The position numbers and the translations under genes are program-made. From Streptococcus sp. WB01_FAA12 (lineage in GTDB: Bacteria > Bacillota > Bacilli > Lactobacillales > Streptococcaceae), in NCBI RefSeq assembly GCF_012843315.1, contig NZ_JABAEX010000008.1, positions 40,277 to 104,276 on the forward strand: 64,000 nucleotides of DNA, written 5' to 3'. The notes beneath the pieces were generated by a model. That model had not been told where the DNA came from, ran no database searches, and was given only the letters and a program-made list of their open reading frames with translations. Of the stretch, positions 10,220-20,087 are shown piece by piece (within the stretch, counting starts at the first letter, position 1; every line of letters starts with the position of its first letter).

Positions 10220-11279
10220 AAAATCCTGTCACTGTAATTCCTAGTAAACGAACGCCTTTCTCTTTTTCAGCTAGTTCTTCGTAAAGTTGAAGGGCAGTTT
10301 GAGAAATCTGGCTAGCATCCTGTGTTGCTTGTGGGAGGCTTTTTCGTCTAGTCAGAGTGGAGAAGTCAGTATAACGAATTTTAAGGATAATGATTTTTCC
10401 AGCTTTGTCCTGCTTGCTGAGATTGTGAGCTACCTTTTCGGAGAGAAGAGTCAGCTCTTTTTTGATGTCTTCTTCTGCCTGAAGAATCTTACCATAGGTT
10501 TTCTCCTTGCCGATGGACTTACGAATGCGATTGGACTTGACTGGTGAGTTATGAATGCCTCTAGCTTTCCGATAAAGGTCAAAACCGAGTCTGCCAAACC
10601 GATCGATTAAAGTGACTTCAGAAACGTCTAATAAGTCTGCACCAGTATAAATGCCCATTTCATGAAGGCGTTCAACTGTTTTTTTGCCCACGCCATGGAA
10701 TTTAGCAATGTCCATTTGTTTGAGAAAATCTTGAGCTTGTTCTGGGAGGATAACTGTCAAACCATGTGGCTTTTGATAATCGCTGGCCATTTTAGCTAGA
10801 AATTTGTTATAAGAAACACCTGCAGAAGCAGTCAGGTGTAGTTCCTGCCAGATATCTTGTTGGATGAGACGAGCTATTTTGACTGCCGACTTGATACCAA
10901 GTTTATTTTCCGTCACATCCAAGTAAGCCTCGTCAATACTCATAGGTTCAATCAGATCGGTATAGCGCTTAAAAATAGCTCGAATTTCAAGCCCCACAGT
11001 CTTGTATTTTTCATAATTCCCTGAGATAAAGACGGCTTGAGGACAACGCTCATAAGCTTCTTTAGAACTCATGGCAGAGTGAATGCCAAAGGCTCGTGCC
11101 TCGTAGCTACAAGTAGACACAACTCCCCGTCCGCCTGTTTGTCTGGGATCACTCCCAATGATAACAGGCTTGCCCTTTAACTTAGGATTATCTCTTATTT
11201 CCACCGCAGCAAAAAAGGCATCCATGTCGATATGGATGATTTTTCTGGACAAATCATTAATCAATGGAAATATGAGCAT
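10218..11279 (-). CDS. dinB: DNA polymerase IV (Y-family, translesion)
   Basis: A 353-residue Y-family polymerase that copies past damaged bases with low fidelity. The palm motif [14 protein letters not shown] (first metal-binding Asp) is near residue 15, the second catalytic patch [11 protein letters not shown] near residue 118, and the helix-hairpin-helix thumb ([17 protein letters not shown]) near residue 190. The C-terminal little-finger domain is complete. No beta-clamp motif of the QLxLF type is obvious at the C terminus. The ATG at 11279 follows GAAAGGAAG. A -10 box (TATAAT, 11316-11311 minus strand) lies 32 bases upstream. Confidence 0.95.
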   Translation of the reverse strand: MLIFPLINDLSRKIIHIDMDAFFAAVEIRDNPKLKGKPVIIGSDPRQTGGRGVVSTCSYEARAFGIHSAMSSKEAYERCPQAVFISGNYEKYKTVGLEIRAIFKRYTDLIEPMSIDEAYLDVTENKLGIKSAVKIARLIQQDIWQELHLTASAGVSYNKFLAKMASDYQKPHGLTVILPEQAQDFLKQMDIAKFHGVGKKTVERLHEMGIYTGADLLDVSEVTLIDRFGRLGFDLYRKARGIHNSPVKSNRIRKSIGKEKTYGKILQAEEDIKKELTLLSEKVAHNLSKQDKAGKIIILKIRYTDFSTLTRRKSLPQATQDASQISQTALQLYEELAEKEKGVRLLGITVTGF

Positions 11280-11433
11280 TTTGCTTCCTTTCTAATGTCA
11301 TTTTTTATTCATTATACCTTTTTTTCTGAAAAAATGGAAAAGAGTACTCATTCTTTCAAATATATAATACAGATTGTGCCGATAAACAGACTGTATTAGA
11401 AAAGAAAGTGATAAAAAAGCCTTTTTTCGCTTG

Positions 11434-11460
11434 TTGAAATCGGTTACTGTATGGTATACT
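11434..11460 (+). promoter_or_regulatory. Promoter of pflB
   Basis: Extended -10 TGGTATACT (TATACT 11455-11460) with TTGAAA at 11434-11439 (15-base spacing) or TTGTTG at 11431-11436 (18-base spacing). It lies about 55 bases before the pflB start. Confidence 0.5.
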
Positions 11461-11515
11461 GGTCTCATGAATGTAACAGATGACTGTTACTAGAAAGAAA
11501 AATGAGGACATTAAC

Positions 11516-13831
11516 ATGGTTGTTAAGACAGTTGTTGAAGCACAAGATATTTTTGATAAAGCTTGGGAAGGCTTCAAAGGCGTAGATTGGAAAGAAAAAG
11601 CAAGCGTTTCTCGCTTCGTTCAAGCTAACTACACACCTTACGATGGAGATGAAAGCTTCCTTGCTGGACCAACAGAACGTTCACTTCACATTAAAAAGAT
11701 TGTAGAAGAAACAAAAGCTCACTACGAAGAAACTCGTTTCCCAATGGACACTCGTCCAACATCTATTGCTGATATCCCTGCAGGATTTATCGACAAAGAA
11801 AACGAAGTTATCTTCGGTATCCAAAACGATGAACTCTTCAAATTGAACTTCATGCCAAAAGGTGGTATCCGTATGGCTGAAACTACTTTGAAAGAAAATG
11901 GATACGAACCAGACCCAGCTGTTCACGAAATCTTTACTAAATACGTAACAACAGTTAACGACGGTATCTTCCGTGCCTACACTTCAAACATTCGTCGTGC
12001 TCGTCACGCTCACACTGTAACTGGTCTTCCAGATGCATACTCACGTGGACGTATCATCGGTGTTTACGCACGTCTTGCTCTTTACGGTGCAGACTACTTG
12101 ATGCAAGAAAAAGTAAACGACTGGAATGCAATCAAAGAAATTGATGAAGAAACAATCCGTCTTCGTGAAGAAGTGAATCTTCAATACCAAGCATTGCAAC
12201 AAGTTGTTCGCTTGGGTGACCTTTACGGAGTTGATGTTCGCAAACCAGCGATGAACGTTAAAGAAGCTATCCAATGGGTTAATATCGCCTTCATGGCTGT
12301 CTGCCGTGTTATTAACGGTGCTGCAACATCTCTAGGACGTGTGCCAATCGTACTTGATATCTTTGCAGAACGTGACCTTGCTCGTGGTACATTTACTGAA
12401 TCAGAAATCCAAGAATTCGTTGATGATTTCGTTATGAAACTTCGTACAGTTAAATTTGCTCGTACAAAAGCTTATGACCAATTGTACTCAGGTGACCCAA
12501 CCTTCATCACAACTTCTATGGCTGGTATGGGTAACGACGGTCGTCACCGTGTTACTAAGATGGACTACCGTTTCTTGAACACTCTTGACAATATCGGTAA
12601 CTCTCCAGAGCCAAACTTGACAGTTCTTTGGACTGACAAATTGCCTTACAACTTCCGTCGCTACTGTATGCACATGAGCCACAAACACTCTTCTATTCAA
12701 TACGAAGGTGTAACAACAATGGCTAAAGACGGATACGGGGAAATGAGCTGTATCTCATGCTGTGTGTCACCACTTGACCCAGAAAACGAAGATCAACGCC
12801 ACAACATCCAGTACTTCGGTGCTCGTGTAAACGTTTTGAAAGCCCTTCTTACTGGTTTGAATGGTGGTTATGACGATGTTCACAAAGACTACAAAGTATT
12901 TGACATCGACCCTATTCGTGACGAAGTTCTTGAATTCGAATCAGTTAAAGCGAACTTTGAAAAATCTCTTGACTGGTTGACAGACACTTACGTAGATGCT
13001 TTGAACATCATTCACTACATGACTGATAAGTACAACTACGAAGCTGTTCAAATGGCCTTCTTGCCAACTAAACAACGTGCCAACATGGGATTCGGTATCT
13101 GTGGATTTGCTAACACTGTTGATACATTGTCAGCGATTAAATACGCTACCGTTAAACCAATCCGTGATGAAGATGGTTACATCTACGATTACGAAACAAT
13201 CGGTGAATACCCACGTTGGGGTGAAGATGACCCACGTTCAAACGAATTGGCAGAATGGTTGATCGAAGCTTACACAACTCGTCTACGTAGCCACAAACTT
13301 TACAAAGACGCAGAAGCTACAGTATCACTTTTGACAATCACATCTAACGTTGCTTACTCTAAACAAACTGGTAACTCACCAGTCCACAAAGGTGTATACC
13401 TCAACGAAGATGGTTCTGTGAACTTGTCTAAACTTGAATTCTTCTCACCAGGTGCGAACCCTTCTAACAAAGCTAAAGGTGGATGGTTGCAAAACTTGAA
13501 CTCACTTGCTAGCCTTGACTTTGGTTACGCAGCTGACGGTATCTCATTGACAACTCAAGTTTCTCCACGTGCTCTTGGTAAGACTCGTGACGAACAAGTT
13601 GATAACTTGGTAACAATCCTTGATGGTTACTTCGAAAACGGTGGACAACACGTTAACTTGAACGTTATGGACTTGAACGATGTTTACGAAAAGATCATGT
13701 CAGGTGAAGACGTTATCGTACGTATCTCTGGATACTGTGTAAACACTAAATACCTCACTCCAGAACAAAAAACTGAATTGACACAACGTGTCTTCCACGA
13801 AGTTCTTTCAATGGATGACGCATTGAGCTAA
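11516..13831 (+). CDS. pflB: Formate C-acetyltransferase (pyruvate formate-lyase)
   Basis: Glycyl-radical enzyme converting pyruvate and CoA to acetyl-CoA and formate in mixed-acid fermentation. It has 771 residues. The adjacent catalytic cysteines are in [16 protein letters not shown], and the radical glycine is about G739 in [10 protein letters not shown] near the C terminus; both are intact. The frame is open from 11480, but the ATG at 11516 ([17 protein letters not shown]) follows GAGGAC and gives the usual protein start. Codon use is strongly biased to fast codons (GGT, CGT, AAC, TTC), as expected for an abundant glycolytic-type enzyme. The activating enzyme gene is not in this window. 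Confidence 0.97.
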   Translation: MVVKTVVEAQDIFDKAWEGFKGVDWKEKASVSRFVQANYTPYDGDESFLAGPTERSLHIKKIVEETKAHYEETRFPMDTRPTSIADIPAGFIDKENEVIFGIQNDELFKLNFMPKGGIRMAETTLKENGYEPDPAVHEIFTKYVTTVNDGIFRAYTSNIRRARHAHTVTGLPDAYSRGRIIGVYARLALYGADYLMQEKVNDWNAIKEIDEETIRLREEVNLQYQALQQVVRLGDLYGVDVRKPAMNVKEAIQWVNIAFMAVCRVINGAATSLGRVPIVLDIFAERDLARGTFTESEIQEFVDDFVMKLRTVKFARTKAYDQLYSGDPTFITTSMAGMGNDGRHRVTKMDYRFLNTLDNIGNSPEPNLTVLWTDKLPYNFRRYCMHMSHKHSSIQYEGVTTMAKDGYGEMSCISCCVSPLDPENEDQRHNIQYFGARVNVLKALLTGLNGGYDDVHKDYKVFDIDPIRDEVLEFESVKANFEKSLDWLTDTYVDALNIIHYMTDKYNYEAVQMAFLPTKQRANMGFGICGFANTVDTLSAIKYATVKPIRDEDGYIYDYETIGEYPRWGEDDPRSNELAEWLIEAYTTRLRSHKLYKDAEATVSLLTITSNVAYSKQTGNSPVHKGVYLNEDGSVNLSKLEFFSPGANPSNKAKGGWLQNLNSLASLDFGYAADGISLTTQVSPRALGKTRDEQVDNLVTILDGYFENGGQHVNLNVMDLNDVYEKIMSGEDVIVRISGYCVNTKYLTPEQKTELTQRVFHEVLSMDDALS

Positions 13832-13849
13832 GATTCAATTGTAATAGAG

Positions 13850-13879
13850 AAAAGCCAGTCGATATGACTGGCTTTTTGT
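13850..13879 (+). terminator. Terminator of pflB
   Basis: Perfect ten-pair stem AAAGCCAGTC / GACTGGCTTT with loop GATAT and a following TTTTTG. Confidence 0.85.
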
Positions 13880-13903
13880 GTGCTTAAAAATTTTTTAAAA
13901 AAT

Positions 13904-13955
13904 AGTCAAATTTGGTCAAAAAATTATTGACTTTTACTGACCAAAGTGATATAGT
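13904..13955 (+). promoter_or_regulatory. clpL promoter with two CtsR operators
   Basis: Promoter: -35 TTGACT (13927-13932), 17-base spacer, -10 TATAGT (13950-13955). Just upstream is a full CtsR heptad pair AGTCAAATTTGGTCAAA (13904-13920, RGTCAAA-N3-RGTCAAA). A second, inverted pair overlaps the -35 (13927-13942; reverse complement GGTCAGTAAAAGTCAA). CtsR repression with heat release is established for clp genes of low-GC Gram-positives; the sites here are read directly from sequence. Confidence 0.85.
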
Positions 13956-14051
13956 AGAAACATAAGGAAAATGAATTCCTTAAAAAGCTCATTTTCAACG
14001 ATTCTATTTCTTGAAAATGTACGACAGATACCCTAGAAAGGGGTGAGGCCT

Positions 14052-14141
14052 ATGTTAAATCTAACAGACTTTGAAAAGAAGATGATAGAAGGCTTATTTA
14101 AGAAAGAAAAACCAGAAATTATACGTAGGGTAGCTAGTTAG
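14052..14141 (+). CDS. Possible 29-residue peptide upstream of clpL
   Basis: A short frame MLNLTDFEKKMIEGLFKKEK...ASstop, preceded by a strong ribosome site (GAAAGGGGTGAGGCCT) and placed in the transcribed leader between the CtsR-controlled promoter and clpL. The peptide is charged and amphipathic with no signal or membrane segment. It could be a real heat-induced micropeptide or a leader ORF. A tandem TAGCTAGT motif overlaps its stop. I do not recognise a family. Confidence 0.45.
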   Translation: MLNLTDFEKKMIEGLFKKEKPEIIRRVAS

Positions 14142-14224
14142 CTAGTCTAAAATTTTTAAAACAAAGGTCAAAGATAGTCAATATCAGAGATCGCAAATAA
14201 TTAACAATAAACGAGGTAAAGAAT

Positions 14225-16330
14225 ATGAATAACAACTTTAATAACTTTAACAACATGGATGATTTATTTAACCAATTGATGAGTGGTATGCGAGGATACA
14301 GTTCTGAAAACCGTCGCTACTTGATTAATGGACGTGAAGTGACACCTGAGGAATTTGCTCACTATCGTGCAACTGGTCAATTGCCAGGAAATGCAGAAGT
14401 TGATGGACAAATGCAACAACACGCTTCAGGTATGAAACAAGACGGTGTCCTTGCTAAACTAGGTCGTAACTTGACAGCGGAAGCTCGTGAGGGCAAGTTG
14501 GATCCTGTTATCGGACGAAACAAGGAAATTCAAGAAACATCTGAAATCCTCTCACGTCGTACCAAGAACAATCCTGTTCTGGTCGGAGATGCAGGTGTTG
14601 GTAAGACAGCCGTTGTCGAAGGTCTAGCACAAGCGATTGTGAACGGAGATGTTCCGGCTGCCATCAAGAACAAGGAAATTATTTCTATTGATATCTCAGG
14701 TCTTGAGGCTGGTACTCAATACCGTGGTAGCTTTGAAGAAAACGTTCAAAACCTAGTCAACGAAGTGAAAGAAGCAGGAAATATCATCCTCTTCTTTGAT
14801 GAAATTCACCAAATCCTTGGTGCTGGTTCAATCGGAGGCGATAGTGGTTCTAAAGGTCTTGCAGATATTCTCAAACCAGCTCTCTCTCGAGGTGAGTTGA
14901 CAGTTATTGGGGCAACGACTCAAGACGAATATCGTAACACTATCTTGAAAAATGCAGCTCTTGCTCGTCGTTTCAACGAAGTCAAGGTCAATGCTCCTTC
15001 AGCAGAGGATACCTTTAAAATCCTTCAAGGGATTCGTGACCTCTATCAACAACATCACAATGTTATCTTGCCAGACGAAGTCTTAAAAGCAGCAGTGGAT
15101 TATTCTATCCAATACATTCCACAACGCAGCTTGCCAGATAAGGCTATCGACCTTGTCGATGTAACGGCAGCTCACTTGGCAGCTCAACATCCTGTAACAG
15201 ATGTGCATGCTGTTGAACGGGAAATTGAAGCAGAAAAAGACAAGCAAGAAAAAGCAGTTGAGGCAGAAGACTTTGAAGCAGCTCTCAATGCTAAAACACG
15301 TATTGCAGAATTAGAGAAAAAAGTCGAAAACCACACAGAAGACATGAAAGTGACTGCAAGCATCAACGATGTGGCTGAGTCTGTAGAGCGAATGACAGGT
15401 ATTCCAGTGTCACAAATGGGAGCGTCAGACATCGAACGTTTGAAAGATATGGCTCATCGCTTGGAACACAAGGTAATCGGCCAAGATAAGGCGGTTGAAG
15501 CAGTAGCTCGTGCTATTCGTCGTAACCGTGCAGGATTTGATGAAGGCAATCGCCCAATCGGTAGCTTTCTCTTTGTAGGGCCTACTGGGGTTGGTAAGAC
15601 GGAGCTTGCTAAGCAATTGGCGCTCGATATGTTTGGAACCAAGGACGCAATTATCCGCTTGGATATGTCCGAATATAGTGACCGCACAGCTGTTTCTAAG
15701 CTGATCGGTACAACAGCCGGTTATGTAGGGTATGATGACAATAGCAATACCTTGACAGAACGTGTTCGTCGCAATCCATACTCTATCATTCTCTTGGACG
15801 AAATTGAAAAGGCTGATCCTCAAGTAATCACCCTTCTCCTCCAAGTCTTGGATGACGGTCGTTTGACAGATGGTCAAGGAAATACCGTGAACTTTAAAAA
15901 CACTGTCATTATCGCAACATCAAACGCTGGATTTGGCTATGAAGCTAACTTGACGGAAGATGCAGATAAACCAGAATTGATGGAGCGTTTGAAACCATAC
16001 TTCCGTCCAGAGTTCCTTAACCGCTTTAATGCAGTTATCGAGTTTTCACACTTGAATAAGGAAGACCTTTCTAAGATTGTGGACTTGATGTTGGCTGAAG
16101 TCAACCAAACCTTGGCTAAGAAAGACATTGATTTGGAAGTTAGTCAAGCAGCTAAGGACTTTATCACAGAAGAAGGCTATGATGAAGTCATGGGTGTTCG
16201 TCCTCTCCGTCGTGTGGTTGAACAACAAATTCGTGATAAGGTGACAGACTTCCACTTGGATAACCTTGATGCTAAACATCTGGAAGCAGATATGGAAGAT
16301 GGCGTTTTGGTCATTCGTGAAAAAGCCTAA
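14225..16330 (+). CDS. clpL: ATP-dependent Clp chaperone ClpL
   Basis: A 701-residue Hsp100 chaperone with two AAA+ modules, involved in heat tolerance and refolding. The N-terminal segment is short and Asn-rich ([19 protein letters not shown]), unlike the Clp_N domain of ClpC. Walker A of module 1 is GDAGVGKT (121-128) and of module 2 GPTGVGKT (452-459); Walker B motifs are ILFFDEIH and IILLDEIE. A short middle domain with a UvrB/C-like helix pair ([20 protein letters not shown]) lies near 340-365. No ClpP-binding tripeptide loop is obvious, which agrees with ClpL acting without ClpP. CtsR sites lie upstream. Confidence 0.95.
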   Translation: MNNNFNNFNNMDDLFNQLMSGMRGYSSENRRYLINGREVTPEEFAHYRATGQLPGNAEVDGQMQQHASGMKQDGVLAKLGRNLTAEAREGKLDPVIGRNKEIQETSEILSRRTKNNPVLVGDAGVGKTAVVEGLAQAIVNGDVPAAIKNKEIISIDISGLEAGTQYRGSFEENVQNLVNEVKEAGNIILFFDEIHQILGAGSIGGDSGSKGLADILKPALSRGELTVIGATTQDEYRNTILKNAALARRFNEVKVNAPSAEDTFKILQGIRDLYQQHHNVILPDEVLKAAVDYSIQYIPQRSLPDKAIDLVDVTAAHLAAQHPVTDVHAVEREIEAEKDKQEKAVEAEDFEAALNAKTRIAELEKKVENHTEDMKVTASINDVAESVERMTGIPVSQMGASDIERLKDMAHRLEHKVIGQDKAVEAVARAIRRNRAGFDEGNRPIGSFLFVGPTGVGKTELAKQLALDMFGTKDAIIRLDMSEYSDRTAVSKLIGTTAGYVGYDDNSNTLTERVRRNPYSIILLDEIEKADPQVITLLLQVLDDGRLTDGQGNTVNFKNTVIIATSNAGFGYEANLTEDADKPELMERLKPYFRPEFLNRFNAVIEFSHLNKEDLSKIVDLMLAEVNQTLAKKDIDLEVSQAAKDFITEEGYDEVMGVRPLRRVVEQQIRDKVTDFHLDNLDAKHLEADMEDGVLVIREKA

Positions 16331-16355
16331 CTCAAGATTTTGAGAATAAAAAAAG

Positions 16356-16387
16356 AAGGAACTAGCTAAAAGCTGGTTCCTTTTGTG
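16356..16387. terminator. Bidirectional terminator between clpL and luxS
   Basis: Twelve-pair stem AAGGAACTAGCT / AGCTGGTTCCTT (one wobble) with loop AAA, flanked by an A-run on the left and a TTTT run on the right. It serves clpL directly and luxS on the other strand. Confidence 0.85.
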
Positions 16388-16388
16388 T

Positions 16389-16871
16389 TTAGATGACATG
16401 ACGCTCAAAGGCATCATCTGAGATTCCTTGTTCTAGGATGAGTTTCGCCCATTCTTTAGCTGAAAAGAGGCTGTGGTCCTTGTAGTTTCCGCAAGATTCA
16501 ATGGTTGTTCCAGGGACATCTTCCCAAGTAGTAGTCTCAGCGATTTCCTTGAGCGAATCCTTGATAACAGCTGCAATCTCAGCACTGGTGTGACGTCCCC
16601 ACATAATCATGTGGAAGCCTGTACGGCAACCAAATGGCGAACAGTCAATCATGCCGTCAATGCGGGTACGGATGAGTTTTGCTAAGAGGTGTTCAATAGT
16701 GTGAAGCCCAGCAGTAGGGATAGAGTCCTCATTTGGCTGCACCAAGCGAATATCAAAGTTGGAGATGATGTCTCCCTTTGGCCCTGTTTCTTCTCCAATC
16801 AAGCGGACATAGGGTGCTTTAACAATGGTGTGGTCAAGTTCAAAACTTTCAACAATAACTTCTTTTGACAT
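16389..16871 (-). CDS. luxS: S-ribosylhomocysteine lyase (AI-2 synthase)
   Basis: Metalloenzyme cleaving S-ribosylhomocysteine to homocysteine and DPD, the precursor of autoinducer-2; part of the activated methyl cycle. It has 160 residues, the family size. The metal ligands are in HTIEHLLA (H57, H61, with E60 catalytic) and in the later ESCGNY (Cys near 127). The catalytic Cys is C82 in [10 protein letters not shown]. The start follows GAAAGGAACG. An extended -10 TGATATAAT lies 28-36 bases upstream on the minus strand. It converges on clpL. Confidence 0.97.
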   Translation of the reverse strand: MSKEVIVESFELDHTIVKAPYVRLIGEETGPKGDIISNFDIRLVQPNEDSIPTAGLHTIEHLLAKLIRTRIDGMIDCSPFGCRTGFHMIMWGRHTSAEIAAVIKDSLKEIAETTTWEDVPGTTIESCGNYKDHSLFSAKEWAKLILEQGISDDAFERHVI

Positions 16872-16898
16872 GGTCGTTCCTTTCAGTTTTCTTCTTTC

Positions 16899-16907
16899 AT
16901 TATATCA
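16899..16907 (-). promoter_or_regulatory. Extended -10 promoter of luxS (minus strand)
   Basis: Reading the minus strand, TGATATAAT; no clear -35 hexamer. Confidence 0.5.
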
Positions 16908-17095
16908 TAAAGGGTGCTCTTGATGGAGTTTGATAAATGACTTTTTGAGACTAGCATTATAACAAAGTCTCCATACAAAATCCGCAGAATTATAAAGAAA
17001 GAATGAAGTAAAGGAAAAGAAAAACTGAGTTCTTTCTAATGAAGCTAGAGCGAGTTTTGAAAGGTGGGATTAACTTTTAGAATTTTTGCTCGATC

Positions 17096-17128
17096 TCTGA
17101 ACTAATTCTGAACTAGATTGGATATACT
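17096..17128 (+). promoter_or_regulatory. Promoter with 11-bp-period direct repeat, likely response-regulator box
   Basis: The nonamer TCTGAACTA occurs at 17096-17104 and again at 17107-17115, one helical turn apart. A -10 box TATACT follows at 17123-17128. The repeat occupies the place of the -35 hexamer, and none of good quality is present. OmpR/PhoB-family regulators bind such 11-bp direct repeats and activate from this position. The downstream operon encodes one, so autoregulation is a reasonable inference. Confidence 0.55.
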
Positions 17129-17156
17129 GGAGAAAATAAAGATAAAGGAGTTCAGT

Positions 17157-17864
17157 ATGGAACATATGGTGAAAATAGAAGGAGTCTGCAAGAAGCATGG
17201 CAGCAAGCAGATTTTGGAAGATATTTCTTTTACAGCTAGAAGCGGGCGGATTACAGCTTTTCTGGGCCCGAATGGTGCTGGTAAAAGCTCGACCTTGAGG
17301 ATTCTCTTGGGGTTAGATCGGGCGACAGCAGGAACTGCGACTTTTGATGGACAAACCTATCAGTCAATGACTTATCCACTCAGAACGGTAGGTGCAGCCT
17401 TTGACGGCATTGGCGGTTTGCCAAATCGAAAGGTCTATGACCACTTGAGAATTATTGCGGCGAGTAATGCTATTCCCAAGTCTCGGATCGATGAGGTTTT
17501 GGAGATGACAGGAATTGCTCATAAGAGGAAGGCTCTCCTGTCAAGCCTGTCTCTGGGGGAAGGTCAGCGGTTGGGTTTGGCAGCGGCTTTGCTGGGTGAT
17601 CCTCAGTTTCTTATATTAGATGAGCCGACCAATGGACTGGATCCAAGTGGGATTAAGTGGTTTAGAAAGTTCATTCGTCAGCAGGCTGATTTAGGGAAAA
17701 CGGTACTTCTATCCTCCCACATCCTGTCAGAGGTACAAATGGTGACAGATGACGTAGTCTTGATTCATCATGGGCGCATTATTGAGCAGGGACGATTGGA
17801 AGAGGTGCTGCAAGATTCAGACAGTCTAGAAGACCTCTTCTTTGACTTGACAGAGGAGGCTTAA
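17157..17864 (+). CDS. ABC transporter ATP-binding protein (peptide-antibiotic resistance type)
   Basis: A 235-residue ATPase, first gene of a five-gene unit. Walker A is GPNGAGKSS (38-46), the ABC signature LSLGEGQRLGLAAAL, Walker B FLILDEPTNGLDP, and the H-loop LLSSHIL. The type is that of the ATPases in lantibiotic immunity (LanF) and bacitracin-type exporters, with GLPNRKVYDHLRIIAA typical of this group. The frame is open from 17118, but the ATG at 17157 follows AAAGGAG with proper spacing. The next gene begins 1 base after the stop. Substrate cannot be read from sequence. Confidence 0.85.
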   Translation: MEHMVKIEGVCKKHGSKQILEDISFTARSGRITAFLGPNGAGKSSTLRILLGLDRATAGTATFDGQTYQSMTYPLRTVGAAFDGIGGLPNRKVYDHLRIIAASNAIPKSRIDEVLEMTGIAHKRKALLSSLSLGEGQRLGLAAALLGDPQFLILDEPTNGLDPSGIKWFRKFIRQQADLGKTVLLSSHILSEVQMVTDDVVLIHHGRIIEQGRLEEVLQDSDSLEDLFFDLTEEA

Positions 17865-17865
17865 G

Positions 17866-18654
17866 ATGAAAGAAACGATACCCTTATTGCATTCAGAATG
17901 GTTGAAAATTTGCTCAACTAAGGCTTTCAGAGTGAGTATGGCCTTCATGCTGCTATTGGTGCCTGCCGTATCCTGGTTGGAGGGCCGACAGTATTTGTCT
18001 ATTGGCTTGGATGCTACACCTGAGACGGTTCCCGGCCTGGCAGAAGCCATTGACCCGTTGGAATATCTGGGTCTCAACGGGGCCTTTATGGCGGGCATGG
18101 TTTTGGTCATTTTAGCTGGAATTTTGGGAGCAATGGAATTTCAGTCTCATAGCTTGAGAACCAGTCTTTTGACCTGTAATAACCGCCTGAAGCTGCTTGT
18201 GGGGAAACTTATGACCTTTGCTTGCTTTTCTCTTGCCAGTAGCTTTTTATCAATTTACTTTAGTTATATGGTCATGCATCTGGCTTTAGGAAAGGAAGGG
18301 CTTGATCCGATTCTGCTCAATCATGCAGCTTGGAGTCTGATTTTGTGGAAAACCTTATCTCTAACCTTATTGGGAATCCTTTCATTTTTGTTAGGTTTAT
18401 TGGCTCGGACCATGCTAGTTCCTCTGCTTTTTCTCGTACCCCAAATCTATAATCTGGGAAACTACCTGGCAGCTCACACGAGTTGGGGAGCTTATCTGCC
18501 ACAGCCGGCTGGAGAGTTGTTTACTGCAACGCCAACTTCCCAATATGTCAACAATCCCTTGCAAGGGCTGTTGATACTTGGCGCATGGATACTAATCATC
18601 GGCGGCATGACCTCTCTGCACTTTTTGAAGACGGATTTAGGAGGACGCTACTGA
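17866..18654 (+). CDS. ABC-2 type permease, first subunit
   Basis: A 262-residue membrane protein starting KETIPLLHSEWLKICSTKAF, the usual beginning of ABC-2/LanE-G-like permeases (cytoplasmic N terminus, then helix 1). About six helices follow, for example FMAGMVLVILAGILGAM and LSLTLLGILSFLLGLLA. It starts right after the ATPase gene and its stop overlaps the next start (TGATG), so translation is coupled. With its neighbour it probably forms a heterodimeric channel driven by the ATPase. Base composition is richer in GC than the capsule region. Confidence 0.82.
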   Translation: MKETIPLLHSEWLKICSTKAFRVSMAFMLLLVPAVSWLEGRQYLSIGLDATPETVPGLAEAIDPLEYLGLNGAFMAGMVLVILAGILGAMEFQSHSLRTSLLTCNNRLKLLVGKLMTFACFSLASSFLSIYFSYMVMHLALGKEGLDPILLNHAAWSLILWKTLSLTLLGILSFLLGLLARTMLVPLLFLVPQIYNLGNYLAAHTSWGAYLPQPAGELFTATPTSQYVNNPLQGLLILGAWILIIGGMTSLHFLKTDLGGRY

Positions 18655-19376
18655 TGATAATAGCTCTGCTTAAAAGTGAATGGATTAAGTTCCGTTCTTA
18701 CTATCTCGCTCTTGGTGCAGCCTTGGTGGCTCTGGTAGCTGTTCCATTTTTTCTAATGAATCTTGACTACAGTCAGACAGCAGTTGGCCAGACGAAGGCT
18801 CTGAGCGAGGCTTTGCATGCCCTCTATCTGGCGCAGCCTGTCATCGTCATCTTTACTTCGCTCTATTTTGCTCAGGAGTTTGTCAAGTCTGGGATGCGAA
18901 CGAATTTTTTAACCGTATCAAATAGAAAGGCTTGGTTGGCTGGGAAATTCCTTTTTCTGGTCTTGCTGCTCTTAGTTCTCTATAGTGTTATGGTAGGTAG
19001 CTGTTTCCTTGTGATGCTGGCTCGTTTTGATCTAAACTTTAGCTGGTTCTTATTGGGGAAATTCCTTTATTACAGCTCTTTTGGTCTTCTCAGCAATCTT
19101 TTTCTGGCTTTTTTAGCTGCCGGCCTCGCTTTGCTATTTCAATCTTGGATTGTGCCGGTGTCGGTGCTCTTTCCTCTCTTGATTGGTCTCAGCCGTTTAT
19201 TGGCAACTTTTATCAAGGAAGCAAAATACCTGCCTGATCTGGCTACGCTAAATCTTTTTGAGTATGAAGGGCTTCAGCAGTCAATAGATCTATCAGGGCT
19301 GGGAATACAGCTTTTCTGGTTAGCTTTAGTTTGGAGCTCTGCTATATTCTTAACCTTGAAACGAGATGTTCGCTAG
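18654..19376 (+). CDS. ABC-2 type permease, second subunit
   Basis: A 240-residue membrane protein with the same opening pattern as its neighbour (MIIALLKSEWIKFRSYYLAL) and about six helices. I chose the ATG at 18654, which overlaps the preceding stop and follows AGGAGG, rather than the far upstream in-frame ATG at 18483, which lies inside the previous gene. Two different permease genes per ATPase is the arrangement of lantibiotic-immunity (LanFEG) transporters. Confidence 0.82.
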   Translation: MIIALLKSEWIKFRSYYLALGAALVALVAVPFFLMNLDYSQTAVGQTKALSEALHALYLAQPVIVIFTSLYFAQEFVKSGMRTNFLTVSNRKAWLAGKFLFLVLLLLVLYSVMVGSCFLVMLARFDLNFSWFLLGKFLYYSSFGLLSNLFLAFLAAGLALLFQSWIVPVSVLFPLLIGLSRLLATFIKEAKYLPDLATLNLFEYEGLQQSIDLSGLGIQLFWLALVWSSAIFLTLKRDVR

Positions 19377-19388
19377 AGGTATGCTATA

Positions 19389-20087
19389 ATGGAAATTATG
19401 AGACAGTATCGTATTTTGGTGGTTGATGACGACCGGAGCATTTTGAAGCTGGTGAAAAACGTCCTAGAGCTCGATGCTTATGATGTGACGACGCTTGATC
19501 GGATAGAAGAGCTAGAGCTGACGTATTTTGTCGGATATGACTTGATTCTGTTGGATGTGATGATGGAGCCTGTTAATGGTTTTGAGCTGTGTTCCTACAT
19601 TCGTCCTCATCTTTCGTGTCCGATCATCTTTCTGACGGCTAAGGAATTGGAGGCGGACAAAGTAGAAGGGCTCTTTCGCGGAGCAGATGACTATGTTGTC
19701 AAGCCTTTTGGAACCAAAGAATTGCTGGCGCGTGTCAGAGCTCATCTTCGGCGGGAGGAAAGACGTGAGGAGCGCTATTCTGAAATTGCTTCTTGTCAAT
19801 TTTATCCGGATCGCTATGAAGTTACCTGTTTTGGTAAAGTCTTGAAATTTTCAGAGCGAGAGTTTAAATTGCTGCATTTACTAGCTAGCAATCCCAAGCA
19901 GACCTTTTCAGCTGAACGCCTGCATACCTTGCTTTACCCAGAAAGCTCAGAAACACAGCTTCGCTCCATCTCAGAATACGTATATCAGATTCGTCAAAAA
20001 TGCAAACAAGAAGGGCTGCAAGCAATCGCAACAGTGAGAGGAGTAGGCTATAGATGGCAATTAGAACCCGAAATTTCAAAAGCCTAG
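19389..20087 (+). CDS. OmpR-family response regulator
   Basis: A 232-residue regulator. The receiver domain has the acidic pair in RILVVDDDRSIL, the phosphoacceptor D56 in LILLDVMM, and the conserved Lys in DDYVVKPFG. The C-terminal winged helix (about 135-225; FSEREFKLLHLLASNPKQTF, TVRGVGYRW) is of OmpR/PhoB type. It is closest in pattern to regulators of lantibiotic and bacitracin response systems. The start follows GAGGT; a second ATG (19398) is possible. A TGCTATAAT motif overlaps the start and could be an internal promoter. The stop overlaps the kinase start by 34 bases. Confidence 0.88.
   Translation: MEIMRQYRILVVDDDRSILKLVKNVLELDAYDVTTLDRIEELELTYFVGYDLILLDVMMEPVNGFELCSYIRPHLSCPIIFLTAKELEADKVEGLFRGADDYVVKPFGTKELLARVRAHLRREERREERYSEIASCQFYPDRYEVTCFGKVLKFSEREFKLLHLLASNPKQTFSAERLHTLLYPESSETQLRSISEYVYQIRQKCKQEGLQAIATVRGVGYRWQLEPEISKA

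Noticed and set aside
11316..11336. Possible CodY box (TTTTTTTCTGAAAAAA) between dinB and pflB
   Set aside because: Only about 11 of 15 positions fit and the sequence is a simple T/A run, so chance is likely.
15425..15877. Minus-strand frames opposite clpL
   Set aside because: Shadows of the strongly codon-biased clpL gene.
17118..17156. Upstream start of the ABC ATPase gene
   Set aside because: The ATG at 17118 lies on the -10 box and has no ribosome site; the ATG at 17157 has AAAGGAG.
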